From positions 1-64,000 of the forward strand of contig CAZWZL010000009.1 of assembly GCA_964638515.1 (NCBI GenBank): a stretch of DNA of 64,000 bases, given 5' to 3'. The position numbers were made by a program, and so were the translations under genes. Position 1 is the stretch's first letter. Every line of letters starts with the position of its first letter. This stretch comes from CAYPGJ01 sp964638515. Lineage in GTDB: Bacteria > Planctomycetota > Phycisphaerae > Phycisphaerales > UBA1924. The notes under the pieces are model-generated. The model was not told where the DNA came from. It did not search any database and saw nothing but the letters and a program-made list of their open reading frames with translations. Of this stretch, positions 1 through 10,400 are shown piece after piece.

Positions 1-231
1 GTGATCTGGAGGCACCGCGGAAATCTGGCTCGATTGCGAGCGGGGACGGAGCGGCGGATCGGGGAGCGGGTAAGCGTCGAGGCTGAGGGGCGATAACCGG
101 GTTCCGGCGGAACTGGGGCAAGGCGCAAGGGTTGCGCGGGGGGGCTGTTCATGGGCTGGAGGGGACCGGGGTGATGTTTGAGCGCGGCGGGGCCGATGTG
201 ACCTTGTCACGTAAGGCGAGGAGCTGCGCGT
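1..231. other. window edge, no supported gene
   Basis: One plus-strand frame is open from the edge to a TAA at 94-96 and another to a TGA at 84-86. Either could be the 3' end of a gene that starts upstream, and nothing separates the two. No start codon with a ribosome binding site is seen before 232. Confidence 0.3.
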
Positions 232-489
232 ATGCACGGATTGCGATTTCGAGGTGTGGATGTGGACGGGGACCGGTCGGGGACTGGGGCGTTGGCCTTC
301 CCGGGATCGGTGCGGGATGTACTGACACGTCCCGATCCGAAGCGGATGAACGCTGAGGAGTTGGCGACGTCGATGGAGGCCACCTTGCAGCGGATGGAGG
401 CGAGCCTTGATCTGCTTCGGCAGGAATCGGACTCGTTGTTGATGCCGGGGCTGGGCCGTGACGATGGCGGTCCGCCTCGCGCGGCCTGA
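232..489 (+). CDS. small hypothetical protein
   Basis: An 85-residue protein of unknown function. Its ATG is preceded by GAGGAG at 218-223, a good ribosome binding site 8 bases upstream, which is the main reason to call it. The first 35 residues are low in predicted structure. Residues about 39-65 (Asn-Ala-Glu-Glu start, then Met/Leu/Glu/Arg-rich) should form an amphipathic helix. There is no signal peptide or membrane segment. It precedes a sugar kinase by about 95 bases on the same strand; co-transcription is possible but not shown. Confidence 0.5.
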   Translation: MHGLRFRGVDVDGDRSGTGALAFPGSVRDVLTRPDPKRMNAEELATSMEATLQRMEASLDLLRQESDSLLMPGLGRDDGGPPRAA

Positions 490-584
490 ACGGACGCGGG
501 CTGCCGCGCGTCGGCGGAGCCACCACCCAAGATCACGCGAGCGGCGCTTGTGTTGAGGGCGTCGCTGCTTTCCAATGTCGGGGC

Positions 585-1724
585 ATGAGCGATTCACGTG
601 CGCGAGAGCGGGTGTGCGCGGCAGCGGCCGAGGGGTTGCGGGCGGCCGACCTGTCGTCGTTCCGCGCTGTCGTGGGCTTTGACGGGATGGTGGACACGAT
701 CGCCCGCGCGGTGGACCGTCGCGACGGGCCCGGGTCGTTCGAGCCGATGCGGGGGATGCGCACGTTTGCCTCGCGCGTGTCGGACAACGCGGGAACGTCG
801 ATCAACATCGAGATGACGGTGGAGCGTGTGAAGGTCGGCGGGAACGGCGCCATCCTGGCCGATGCGCTGGCGACGGTCGGTGGGCGGGTTTCGTTCATCG
901 GCGGCGTCGGAAACGGAAACGGGGCCGGGGTGCACGAGGTGTTCCGCGGGTTTGCGGAACGCTGCGCTTCGGTGCACGTGACATCGCCGCCGGGGCTGAC
1001 CGACGCCTTGGAGTTCGAGGACGGGAAGGTGATGTTGGGGAAGACGGCGGCGCTGTCGGAGATCACGTGGGCGCGGGTGGTCGATGCCGTCGGGGGGCTT
1101 GAGGCGCTGGTGGGGATGCTGGACGGCGCATCGCTTCTGGCGCCGGAGTCATGGACGATGGTTCCGCACATGAACGAGATCTGGGCCGGGCTGGCGCGAG
1201 AAGCGCTGCCGCGGATCGCGCGCGAGCGGCGGCCCGGGGTGTTCATCGATCTGGCGGACCCGGCGAAGCGATCGGATGTGGAGGTGCGCGGCGCCTTGGA
1301 ATTGTTGCGGGAGATGCAGCGCGTGACGGATGTTGTGATGGGTTTGAATCTGGCGGAGTCGCGCCGGATCGCGGGGGTGGTGGGCGCGAGGTCGCCGGAG
1401 GGGCTCGCCGACGCCGCGCGCGTGGTGCGCGACTCGTTAGGCTTGGCGTGCGTCGTTGCGCATCGTCGGGAGGGGTGCGGCGCCGCGTGGGACGGGGGCG
1501 AAACGACGTTTGAGGGGGCGTTCGTGAAGCGGCCCGCCATGAGCACGGGCGCGGGGGATCACTTCAATGCCGGGTTCGCGCTGGGCTGGCGTTTGGGGCT
1601 CGGGTGGGATGAGGCGATGGCGGTGGGCTCGGCGGTGGGCGGGTTGTACGTGCGCAGCGGCGCGTCACCATCGCGGGCTGCGGTCGTCGAGTTTCTGGAG
1701 CGGATGCCGTTGCCGGAACGGTGA
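585..1724 (+). CDS. PfkB-family carbohydrate kinase
   Basis: A 379-residue kinase of the ribokinase/PfkB superfamily, which phosphorylates a sugar or nucleoside with ATP. The N-terminal glycine-rich substrate region (VGGNGAILADAL, about residues 82-95) and the C-terminal PfkB signature (STGAGDHFNAGFALG, about 318-332) with the catalytic Asp of GAGD are both present. The substrate cannot be told from sequence; the protein is longer than typical ribokinases (about 300-320). It stands alone, convergent with a DinB-fold gene. The ATG has only a weak upstream purine run, so the start is less certain than the family. Confidence 0.82.
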   Translation: MSDSRARERVCAAAAEGLRAADLSSFRAVVGFDGMVDTIARAVDRRDGPGSFEPMRGMRTFASRVSDNAGTSINIEMTVERVKVGGNGAILADALATVGGRVSFIGGVGNGNGAGVHEVFRGFAERCASVHVTSPPGLTDALEFEDGKVMLGKTAALSEITWARVVDAVGGLEALVGMLDGASLLAPESWTMVPHMNEIWAGLAREALPRIARERRPGVFIDLADPAKRSDVEVRGALELLREMQRVTDVVMGLNLAESRRIAGVVGARSPEGLADAARVVRDSLGLACVVAHRREGCGAAWDGGETTFEGAFVKRPAMSTGAGDHFNAGFALGWRLGLGWDEAMAVGSAVGGLYVRSGASPSRAAVVEFLERMPLPER

Positions 1725-1740
1725 GCCGGCGGGGCGCGAT

Positions 1741-2247
1741 TCACATCGCTGAGGGGAGGCCCATCATGCGGCGCCAGGCGCTGATCTGGCCCAGGTGCAT
1801 CATGGAGTGGCCGCCCAGAAGGAAATCGAAACGCGAGCCCACCGTGGGGAAGGACTTGGCCCAATCGTCGGTGAGGGCTTTGGTGAGGCGGGCGTCGTCG
1901 GCTTCGGCGAGCGCCTTGATCGCGGCGTCCGTGCGTTCGAAGTATCGCGCGGTGATGGCTTCCATCGCGGGGTAGATCGAGCCGGAGGGATCATCCTTGC
2001 ACGGCTTGCCGTTACCGAAAAGATCGTTGAATCGAGCGTCGGGCTTGGCGAGATCCTTTCGGTCGAGCATCTCGAGGAGCATGTCGGGGTAGATGGACAG
2101 ATGGCCGTAGACCCAGGCCGGGTGATTGGTTTGGACGCCGTTGGGAAGGCGGGCGAAGTCGGCGGGCTTGACGTTCTTGAGGATCGATTCGGCGTAGCCG
2201 CGGGTGAGTTTGGCGGTGGGGAGGATCGAAGCGCTGATGAGGCCCAT
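1741..2247 (-). CDS. DinB-fold family protein
   Basis: A 168-residue soluble four-helix protein resembling DinB/DUF1569-type families. An early His in NHPAWVYGHLSIYP (about residues 41-54) and a late His in LLGGHSMMHLGQ (about 142-153) sit where the metal-binding histidines of DinB-like proteins lie. Members act as metal-dependent thiol-transfer or stress-linked enzymes, but the substrate is unknown here. An AAGGAG ribosome binding site lies about 7 bases before the ATG. It is convergent with the PfkB kinase. A second, divergent DinB-fold gene lies at 10595-11116. Confidence 0.72.
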   Translation of the reverse strand: MGLISASILPTAKLTRGYAESILKNVKPADFARLPNGVQTNHPAWVYGHLSIYPDMLLEMLDRKDLAKPDARFNDLFGNGKPCKDDPSGSIYPAMEAITARYFERTDAAIKALAEADDARLTKALTDDWAKSFPTVGSRFDFLLGGHSMMHLGQISAWRRMMGLPSAM

Positions 2248-2317
2248 GGTTGGCTCCTTCGGGGTTAGAGAACGGGGAACGATGCTAGGCGGGAGGCCGC
2301 GGGCCTACTGTTTAGAC

Positions 2318-4156
2318 ATGAAGCAGACGCGGCGCATTGCTTCAGCGGCGTGGCGGCGTGTGGTGGCGCGGGAGTGTGTTTGCGCGCTGGGGGTTTCACT
2401 GACGGCGGGCGCGGCGTTGGGCGGGTTTGGCGCGGTCTGCGCACGATTGATCTGGGCGAGCGATACGGGCACGGCGTGGGTGGCGCTGGGGGCGGGGGTC
2501 GGCGCGGGCGCATTGGCGGGGCTGGTCGTTGGGTGGGTTCGCGCGCGTCGCATCGGAGTGTCGGGGGCGACCATCGAGGTGGATCGGGCGCTGGGGTTTT
2601 CGGATCGGCTGAGCTCGGCGCTGACGTTTGATGCGCGCGAGGACGAGGCGTTTGTGGCGCTGGCGCGTGCGGACGCGGAGCGGGTTGCGCGGGGCGCGAA
2701 GGCGCGACGGGCCGTGCGTGTGCGATTCGGATCGTGGTGGGGGGTGTGGCCGGTGGTGGTCGCGGCGGGGCTGGGGGTCGGGTTGTGGGTTCCGGCGATG
2801 ACGTTGTTCGACTCGGGCGCGAAGCAGGAACGGCTGCGGCTTGTGGCACTCCAGCAGGAGCGGCAAGACGCGGCGAAGGATGTGCGGGCGGCGCGCGAGG
2901 CGCTGCTTGAGGCGCCCGAGGAAGCGGGCGCGGTTTCGGAGGAAGAGCTTCGGACGCTCGAAGAGATCGAGCGTGAGTTGGAGCGGGGGAACACGGGTGG
3001 CGAGGAGGCGCGGGCGATCGCTGCGGCGGCGCTTGAGGAGATGGCGCGCGAGCGCGAGGCGCTGGAGCGTCGCGCCCAGGAGCAGGTCGAAGAGATTGCG
3101 TCACGGGTGGCGTCGTCGGGCGGCGGCGGGGATCGGAGCGGGCGCGCGGCGGAGCTTCGTGAGGCGATGGCGCGGGGCGACCTGGCCGCGGCGGCCGAGG
3201 CGCTAGAAGCGCTGGAAGAGCCCGGTGCGATGAGCGAGGAGGAGATGCTCGAGCTGGCGCGCGAGATGGAGGAAATCGCCAAGGCGCTCGAGGGGACTGG
3301 CGAACAGGACGAGAACGCTTCGCAGGACGGAGCCGATCAGGGCGCGAAGGAGTTGTCCGAGTCGCTCAAGGAGGCGGCCAGGGAGGTCAACGAGCAGTGT
3401 GAAGGGGGAGGGGAAGCGGGCGAATCGGGCAAGTCGGGGGATAGCGAAAAGTCCTCGAGCGGCAGCGCTTCGACCGGAGGTGGGAAGCGGAGCGGCTCGG
3501 CGTCTTCGGGCCAGCAGGGGGAGGGTGGTGGACAGACGCCCAAGGGCGAGCCGAGGGGTCAGGCCGGTCAGGGGAAGAAGGGCGGGGAGCGTGCGAGTTC
3601 GGAGAGTGTGCGGCGCGCGCGTGAGGCTCTGGAGCGGCTCGGGCAGGAGCAGCAGGGCGCGAGTGAGGCTGGGCAGCGGGCCAAGGATCTTCGCGGCGCC
3701 GCAAAGCGATTGATGGCGGGCGAAGCGGACGAGTCGGGTGAGGAGATGGACACGGGCGTTGGCGCGGCTGGCGGGCAGAAGGGGCGGGGGGCCGGGAGCG
3801 GTTCGCAGGGCATGCTGACGCGCGAGCCGGTCGAGGCGCCGCCGGTGCGCACGGCGGATGTGGATGCGCGCCATGAGGGCGTTGAGAGCGCGGGCAAGTC
3901 TCGATCGTTCGAGTGGTACAACCCGAATGCGCGGGAGGGGCGCGGGACGGTGGACGGGCGGGTGGCGGCGGAGCGGCTGCGCGAGGCGGCCAAGAGCGCG
4001 GAGCGCGCGATCGAGGATCAGACGTTGCCCTCGAAGTACTCGCGGCTCTTGCGGGAGTACTACCGACGCATGCCGGACGCGGTGAAGCCGAGCGAGAGTG
4101 AGTCGGCGCCGGCGGAGACCAAGCCGGCTGACGATTCGACGCCGAAGTCCGAGTAG
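2318..4156 (+). CDS. membrane-anchored coiled-coil protein
   Basis: A protein of 612 residues from the ATG at 2318. Two hydrophobic helices near the N-terminus (about residues 22-45 and 50-70) and one near 140-165 anchor it. A very long Glu/Ala/Arg-rich coiled coil follows (about 170-360), then a low-complexity Gly/Ser/Lys/Gln linker (about 370-470) and a charged C-terminus. The architecture resembles DUF4175-type planctomycete proteins that sit beside von Willebrand (BatA-like) genes, and the next gene, 55 bases downstream, is such a protein. A joint role in the envelope is inferred. No enzymatic motif is seen. An upstream in-frame start exists at 2204, but it overlaps the divergent DinB gene. 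Confidence 0.7.
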   Translation: MKQTRRIASAAWRRVVARECVCALGVSLTAGAALGGFGAVCARLIWASDTGTAWVALGAGVGAGALAGLVVGWVRARRIGVSGATIEVDRALGFSDRLSSALTFDAREDEAFVALARADAERVARGAKARRAVRVRFGSWWGVWPVVVAAGLGVGLWVPAMTLFDSGAKQERLRLVALQQERQDAAKDVRAAREALLEAPEEAGAVSEEELRTLEEIERELERGNTGGEEARAIAAAALEEMAREREALERRAQEQVEEIASRVASSGGGGDRSGRAAELREAMARGDLAAAAEALEALEEPGAMSEEEMLELAREMEEIAKALEGTGEQDENASQDGADQGAKELSESLKEAAREVNEQCEGGGEAGESGKSGDSEKSSSGSASTGGGKRSGSASSGQQGEGGGQTPKGEPRGQAGQGKKGGERASSESVRRAREALERLGQEQQGASEAGQRAKDLRGAAKRLMAGEADESGEEMDTGVGAAGGQKGRGAGSGSQGMLTREPVEAPPVRTADVDARHEGVESAGKSRSFEWYNPNAREGRGTVDGRVAAERLREAAKSAERAIEDQTLPSKYSRLLREYYRRMPDAVKPSESESAPAETKPADDSTPKSE

Positions 4157-4211
4157 GTCGGGCCGGGAGAATCCGGGGGGCGCGGCGCGCGGCGGACCCT
4201 AGCATGTAGGC

Positions 4212-7200
4212 GTGAGCGTTCGGTTTGCCGATCCTCTGTGGCTGGCACTGTTGGCGCTGGCGTTGCCGACGGTGTGGGTGGCGGCGCGGTGGCTGCACGC
4301 CATGACGCGGGCGCGATCGTGGACGGTCGGGCTGGCGCGTGTGACGTTGCTGGCGTTGATTGCCGGCGCGTTGGCCGGGGCGAGCGCGGTCACGCGATCC
4401 GACCGGGTGGGCGTGGTGTTCGTGGTGGATGTGTCGGAGTCGGTGCGGCGTTTCGCGCCGGGGGCGCGGGACGCGGAGGGGGGCGAGATCAGCGTTGAGC
4501 GAGTGGTGGGGGAGTGGATCGAGCGCGCCAGCGAGGGGCGGAAGGCGGACGATCTGGTCGGGGTGGTGGCGTTTGATGGGAGCGCGATCGCGGTCGCGGC
4601 GCCGAGGGGGCGTGGGCTCAGCGCGGACGCGTTGGACCTGTCGGTACGGATGACGGAGGGGACGGACATCGGGGAGGCGTTGCGCTTGGCGTCTGCGCTT
4701 GTGCCGACGGGCGTGTCGCATCGCATCGTGTTGGTGTCGGACGGAGCGGAGACGACCGGTGATGCGCTCGCGGCGGTCGCGGAGGGCTCCGGGGCGACGC
4801 CGATCGACGTGTTGGGGTTGTCGTACAGCGTGGCCGGCGAGGTGGTGGTGGAGTCGGTGGATGTTCCGCCTCAGGCGCAGGAGAGCGCGACGGTGGCGGT
4901 GCGGGTGAGTCTGCTGGCGACGGGGCGGGCCAAGGGGCGGTTGACGTTGCTGCACGAGGGTCGTGCGATGGACATCAACGGCGCGGAGCCGGGCGTGAGC
5001 CGCGCGCTGGAGTGGGGGCCCGGGCGGCGCGTGGAGGTGATCCCGGCGCCGTTGTCGGAGGGGCGTGTGCATCGTTTCGAGGCGGTGTTCGAGGCGGACG
5101 AGGTGGGGGGAGCGCTGGTGGGGGACACGTCGACGATGAACAACCGGGCTGGCGGCGTGGTGATCTCGCCGGGGAAGGGGGCGGTGCTCGTGGTGGATGG
5201 GGTGTCGCGCGCGGAGCCTGGGGGAGGGGGCCGGACGGTGGCGCGGGCGCTCGAGCGCGCGGGGCTGAACGTGGAAGTGGTGGCGCCGGGGGGGTTCCCG
5301 TTCGATCCGTTGGCGTTGCAGCGGTTTGATCTGGTGATGCTGCAGAACGTTGCGGCGGAGGACGTGCCGGCGTCGGCGCAGCGCGCGCTTGCGGATTTCG
5401 TGCGTGATCTCGGCGGTGGGTTGGTGATGATCGGCGGGCCGGATTCGTTCGGCGCCGGAGGGTGGAAGGGCTCGGTGGTGGAGGAGTTGCTTCCGGTGCG
5501 GCTGGACCTGCCGGAGGAACTGATCATCCCGTCGGCGGCGTTGATGATCGTGATGGATTCGTCGGGGTCGATGGGCATGCCGGTGATGGGGAGCGCCAAG
5601 TCACAGCAGCAGATCGCCAACGAGGGCGCCGCGCTGGCGGTGATGACGCTCGACCGGCAGGACCTGATCGGGGTGCTGTCGTTTGACGGCGAGACGCACG
5701 AGGTGGTCGGCCTGAGGAAGAACACGGATCCGGAGCACACGGCGCGGCGGATCCGCGGCATATCGCCGGGTGGTGGGACGAACATGTACCCGGCGCTTCG
5801 GCGGGCGGGGTCGATGTTGCTGAAGGTCGAGGCGCAGGTCAAGCACATCATCGTGCTGTCGGACGGGAGATCGCAGGGCGATCCGGCGGACGGGTTCGAC
5901 ACGGCCGCTGCGCTCGCGGCGGAGGGGATCACCGTTTCCACGATCGGCGTGGGCGATGGCGCTGACGAGCAGACGCTGTCGCAGATCGCGCTGGAAGGGG
6001 GCGGGCAGTATTACCGGGTGACCGACGCCAACACGCTTCCAAGGATCTTCCTGAAGGAAACGCGCATCGTGCGCAAGCCGCAGGTGCGCGAGGCGGACTT
6101 CACGCCGGTGGACACGCGCTCGGGCTCGCCGCTGACGCTGGGGCTGCCGTCGGAGATTCCGCCGTTGGGGGGGCTTGTGCTGACGCAGGCGCGAGCCGCG
6201 GCGCCGGGTGCGCCTCCGGCGATCATCGACATGGTGGCGCCGTCGGGCGAACCGCTGCTGGCGCATTGGCGCGTTGGGCTCGGGCAGGTCGCGGCGTTTA
6301 CGTCCGACGCGCACCGCTGGGCGTCGCGCTGGCTCGACTGGCCGGGGTATCAGGTGATGTGGAGCCAGATCGCGCGCTCGGTGTCGAGGCCGCCGTTCGG
6401 GCGCGATTACGACGTCACGATGTCCACGGAGGGGGAGCGCATCCGGGTGCGCTTGGAAGCGCGGGACGATGAGGGGGCGCCGAGAGATCTACTGACGATT
6501 CCCGGGGTGATATACGGTCCGGGCGGCGCGCGGGAGACGATCGTGCTGCGCCAGACGGGGCCTGGGGTGTACACGGGCGAGGCGTCTGCGCCGGAGGCGG
6601 GGGCGTATGTCGCGGCGCTGACGCCGAGGGAGGGCGGGAGGCTGCTGGCGCCCGCGGTGGTCGCGGCGACGCGGGAGTCCGGGCCGGAGTTGCGGGTGCT
6701 GCGGTCTAATGACGCGTTGCTGCGCGAGATCGCTTCACGGAGCGGTGGACGCATGTTGTCGCTTGACGATCCGGTCGGCGCGGCGTTGTTCTCGCGCGAG
6801 GGGATGCCGCCGACGGTGGCTGCGTCTCCGCTGTGGCGGTCGCTGCTGATGTGGGCCGTGGTCGTGATGCTGCTGGACGTGGCGACGCGTCGGGTGGCGT
6901 GGGATCGGTTGATCACGCGCGAAGCGGCGGCGGAGCTGGCTCGGCTCGCGATGTCTCGCGGGAGGAGCGAGAAGGCGCCCGAGGCGGTCGGCGCGATGCG
7001 TCGGGCGAAGGAGCGGGCGGATCGGCGAGTGGGTGAGGCGAGGTCGAAGTCTGTGGCGAGCGCGCGGGGTGGAGAGCCCTCGCGGGGCGAGCGTGGCGCG
7101 GCAAGCCCGTCGAGCGAACGTGTTCGCCCGGAGCCGGCCGGGGATCCGAAGGAGGATCGTGCGAGTTCGAAGGTCGGGCAGGAATCTGAGGGTTCCACGT

Positions 7201-7268
7201 CGGGTTTGCTGGCGGCCAAGCGTCGGGCGGCCCGAAAGTTCGACGAGCGGTCTCCGGAAGGCTCCTGA
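4212..7268 (+). CDS. membrane protein with two VWA domains and an amidotransferase-like fold
   Basis: A 1018-residue protein starting at GTG. Two N-terminal membrane helices (about residues 8-28 and 40-62) resemble the BatA start. A first von Willebrand A domain has MIDAS residues DVSES at 73-77, and a second has DSSGS near 448-452 with a later LSDGRS. Between them lies a class I glutamine amidotransferase-like region (about 320-440). A further membrane helix near 875-895 precedes a basic, low-complexity tail. VWA proteins of this type bind metal and protein partners and often work with MoxR ATPases; no MoxR gene is in the window. It likely forms an operon with the coiled-coil gene upstream. 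Confidence 0.8.
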   Translation: MSVRFADPLWLALLALALPTVWVAARWLHAMTRARSWTVGLARVTLLALIAGALAGASAVTRSDRVGVVFVVDVSESVRRFAPGARDAEGGEISVERVVGEWIERASEGRKADDLVGVVAFDGSAIAVAAPRGRGLSADALDLSVRMTEGTDIGEALRLASALVPTGVSHRIVLVSDGAETTGDALAAVAEGSGATPIDVLGLSYSVAGEVVVESVDVPPQAQESATVAVRVSLLATGRAKGRLTLLHEGRAMDINGAEPGVSRALEWGPGRRVEVIPAPLSEGRVHRFEAVFEADEVGGALVGDTSTMNNRAGGVVISPGKGAVLVVDGVSRAEPGGGGRTVARALERAGLNVEVVAPGGFPFDPLALQRFDLVMLQNVAAEDVPASAQRALADFVRDLGGGLVMIGGPDSFGAGGWKGSVVEELLPVRLDLPEELIIPSAALMIVMDSSGSMGMPVMGSAKSQQQIANEGAALAVMTLDRQDLIGVLSFDGETHEVVGLRKNTDPEHTARRIRGISPGGGTNMYPALRRAGSMLLKVEAQVKHIIVLSDGRSQGDPADGFDTAAALAAEGITVSTIGVGDGADEQTLSQIALEGGGQYYRVTDANTLPRIFLKETRIVRKPQVREADFTPVDTRSGSPLTLGLPSEIPPLGGLVLTQARAAAPGAPPAIIDMVAPSGEPLLAHWRVGLGQVAAFTSDAHRWASRWLDWPGYQVMWSQIARSVSRPPFGRDYDVTMSTEGERIRVRLEARDDEGAPRDLLTIPGVIYGPGGARETIVLRQTGPGVYTGEASAPEAGAYVAALTPREGGRLLAPAVVAATRESGPELRVLRSNDALLREIASRSGGRMLSLDDPVGAALFSREGMPPTVAASPLWRSLLMWAVVVMLLDVATRRVAWDRLITREAAAELARLAMSRGRSEKAPEAVGAMRRAKERADRRVGEARSKSVASARGGEPSRGERGAASPSSERVRPEPAGDPKEDRASSKVGQESEGSTSGLLAAKRRAARKFDERSPEGS

Positions 7269-7465
7269 TCGGCGTGGGGGACGGGGAGTGGGGGGTCCGG
7301 AAACCTCGGGCGGGGTGGGGGTGTATAAGGCTCTGCGACCCGGAATCGCGGCGGTGTAAGTGCGCCGACCCGCAGCCGGGGTATCCGAGGCCCAGCCTAG
7401 TGCCACCAGGCGCACCCCCGCCCCAAGGCCCGCGCTGGCGCCGCAGCGAGCAGAGGAGCCGACCC

Positions 7466-10400
7466 ATGGTGGACCAGACATCACGAGAGAGCGCGGGGAA
7501 AAAACGAAACATCGGGGCCGTGCGCGTCGCGGCGGCTCTTTTGGCGCTGAGCGGGCTCGGCGTTGCCGGTGTGGCCTCGGCCTGGGCGCAGAGCGGGAGC
7601 GAAGAACAGCCGGCGATCCCGCCGGAGGCATTGGCCGCGATGAAGGCCGCGCAGGGCGCGAGCAAGAACGGGGACGACAAGAAGGAAGACTTCCCCAAGT
7701 TTGATGAGGTGATCAAGGAGTACACCAAGGTGGTGTCGACGGCGGACGGCGCCGCGAGCATGTACACGCTGTACCGTCGCGACAAGGACAACCAGCTGCT
7801 GGCGGAGCTGCCGCGAGACTTTGAGAAGCAGAAGCTGTTCGTGGCCACGACGATCGCGGGCGGATCTCCCACGGCGGGGATTCAGTTCGGCGACACGTTC
7901 GTCAGCTGGAAGCGTGTGGACAAGCGCCTCATGCTCGTGCAGCCGAATCTCGGCGTTCGTTCCACGGGCGATCTCGAGTCGCAGAAGTCGCGCGACAACC
8001 TGTTCACCGATCGTGTGCTTCTGGACGTGGCGATCGTGACCATGAGCCCGGGCGGCGGGCCCGTGATCGACATGGACGACCTGCTGGTCGGCCAGTCGGA
8101 GAAGTTCTTCGGATCCATGACCAAAGGCGTGAACAAGTCGCTGGCGGTGCTGGACAAGGCCAAGGCGTTCCCGCAGAACGTCGAGATCGCGTTCCGGATG
8201 CCGCTCGCCACCGCGGGGGGCTCGCTGACCACGCTGCACTACTCGTGGAGCGTGCTGCCGGAGAACACGGGCTACAAGCCGCGCGTGGCGGACTCGCGCG
8301 TGGGTTATTTCACGACGGCGTTCCGGGAATTGGGTCATCCCGGCTCGGACCAGCCGTTCACGCGGTACATCAACCGGTGGAGCCTCGAGAAGGCGGACTC
8401 CAGCCTGAAGCTGAGCCCTCCGAAGCAGCCCATCGTGTTCTATGTCGAGCACACCACGCCCGTGCGGTATCGCCGCTGGGTGCGTGACGGCATCCTCGAC
8501 TGGAACCGCGCGTTCGAGAAGGTGGGCATCGTGAACGCCGTGGAGGTGTACCAGCAGGACGCCCGCTCCGGCGCGCACATGGACAAGGACCCGGAAGACG
8601 TTCGATTCAACTTCTTCCGCTGGAACTCCAACTCCATCGGCTTTGCGATCGGGCCGTCTCGCGTGGACCCTCGCACGGGCCAGATCCTCGACGCGGACAT
8701 CGTGATGAACGACGGGTTCATCCGGTCGTACGCGCGGACGTTCAAGAATCTCGTGCCCCAGGTGGCGATCGAGGGCTTCGGCCCCGAGACGCTGCGTTGG
8801 CTCGACGCCAAGCCGCAGTGGGACCCGCGCCTGCTGCTCGCGGACGGCGAGGAGCGGCAGCGGCTCATGATCGAGCGGATGCAGCGTCTGGCTTCCGGTC
8901 AGGTCGAGGGCATGCCGACCGCGGCCATCCACTCCGACGAGCCCATGCTGCTGGGCGCGGGGCCGTACGACGGGCTCGCCAATCGCATCTCCCAGCTCAA
9001 CGGCGGGTGCGCACACTCCACCTTCAAGGCCATGGACGTGTCGCTCATGCGTCTCGGGTTCGAGTCGCTGGATTCGATGCGTCTCGCGTCCAAGCCGGGC
9101 GGAGAGGGCTCGCCGGGCGGCGGCGACGGCGATGATCTGCTCGATGGTCTCCCGGAGGAGTACATCGGCGAGCTCATCAAGGAAGTGACGGCCCACGAGG
9201 TCGGGCACACGCTGGGCCTGCGTCACAACTTCAAGGCGTCGTCGATCTACGACATGAAGGACGTCAACTCCGCCGAGTTCAAGGGCAAGGCGCAGGTCGG
9301 CTCCGTGATGGATTACAACCCGGTCAACATCAACTTCAATGACGGCCCCGTGCAGGGCGACTGGGTGACGCCGGTGATCGGCCCGTACGACTACTGGGTG
9401 ATCGAGTACGGCTACACGTCCGAGAGCGACCTCAAGCCCATCCTCGCCAAGTGCACGGACCCGATGCTCGCGTACCTCACCGACGAGGACACGTGGGGGC
9501 CGGACCCGTACGCGAGGCGGTTCGACTTCGGCAAGGACCCGATCGGCTGGGCCGAGTCGCGCATGCGGCTCGTGCAGCACCTGCGCTCCAAGATTCTCGA
9601 GCGCGCGGTCAAGGACGGCGAGTCGTGGGAGAAGGCCCGCACGGCGTACCTGGTCACGCTGGGCCAGCATGTCACGGCGTTGTCGACCTCGGCCAACTGG
9701 ATCGGCGGCTCGTTCATCAATCGTGATCGGAAGGGCGACGTGAGCGCTTCGACGGGCAAGGGTCGTGATCCGATCGAGAACATCCCGGCCGAGACGCAGC
9801 GCCGCGCGATGCGCCTGATCATCGAGAGCGCGTTCAAGGACGAGGCGTTCGGTCTGACGCCCGAGCTGCTGGCCAAGATGTCGTTGGACAAGTGGTGGGA
9901 CGAGGGTGGGATGAGCGGGATCTTCGAAGACCCCACGTTCCCCGTGCACGAGCGGATCGCGTCGATCCAGTCGTCGGCGATCACCATGATTCTCAATCCG
10001 ACGACGCTGGCCCGGGTCTATGACAACGAGTTTCGCGTTCCTTCGGGCGAGGATGCGCTGACCGTCGCGGAGATCATGTCCTCCACGACCGACGCGATCT
10101 GGACGGAGCTGGACGGCCGGTCCAGCGGCAAGTACACGCCCCGCCAGCCGATGATCTCCAGCCTGCGGCGCAATCTGCAGCGCGATCATCTCAATCGCCT
10201 GATCGATCTCACGATGCCCTGGGCGCTGGGTGGATCGGCCGCGGAGAACGCGGTCGCGACGCTCTCGGCGCTCAAGCTTCGGGAAATCCACGCGAAGATC
10301 GGCAAGGCGCTGGGCAAGGACGAGGCCGGCGCCGGGCTCGACCCGTACTCCATCGCGCACCTGATCGACGCCAAGAAGCGCATCGAGAAGGCGCTGGATG

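Noticed and set aside
7481..10360. A 959-codon open frame antisense to the metalloprotease
   Set aside because: It is Arg/Val/His-rich, has no ribosome binding site and mirrors the codon pattern of the real gene; high GC leaves long antisense frames open.
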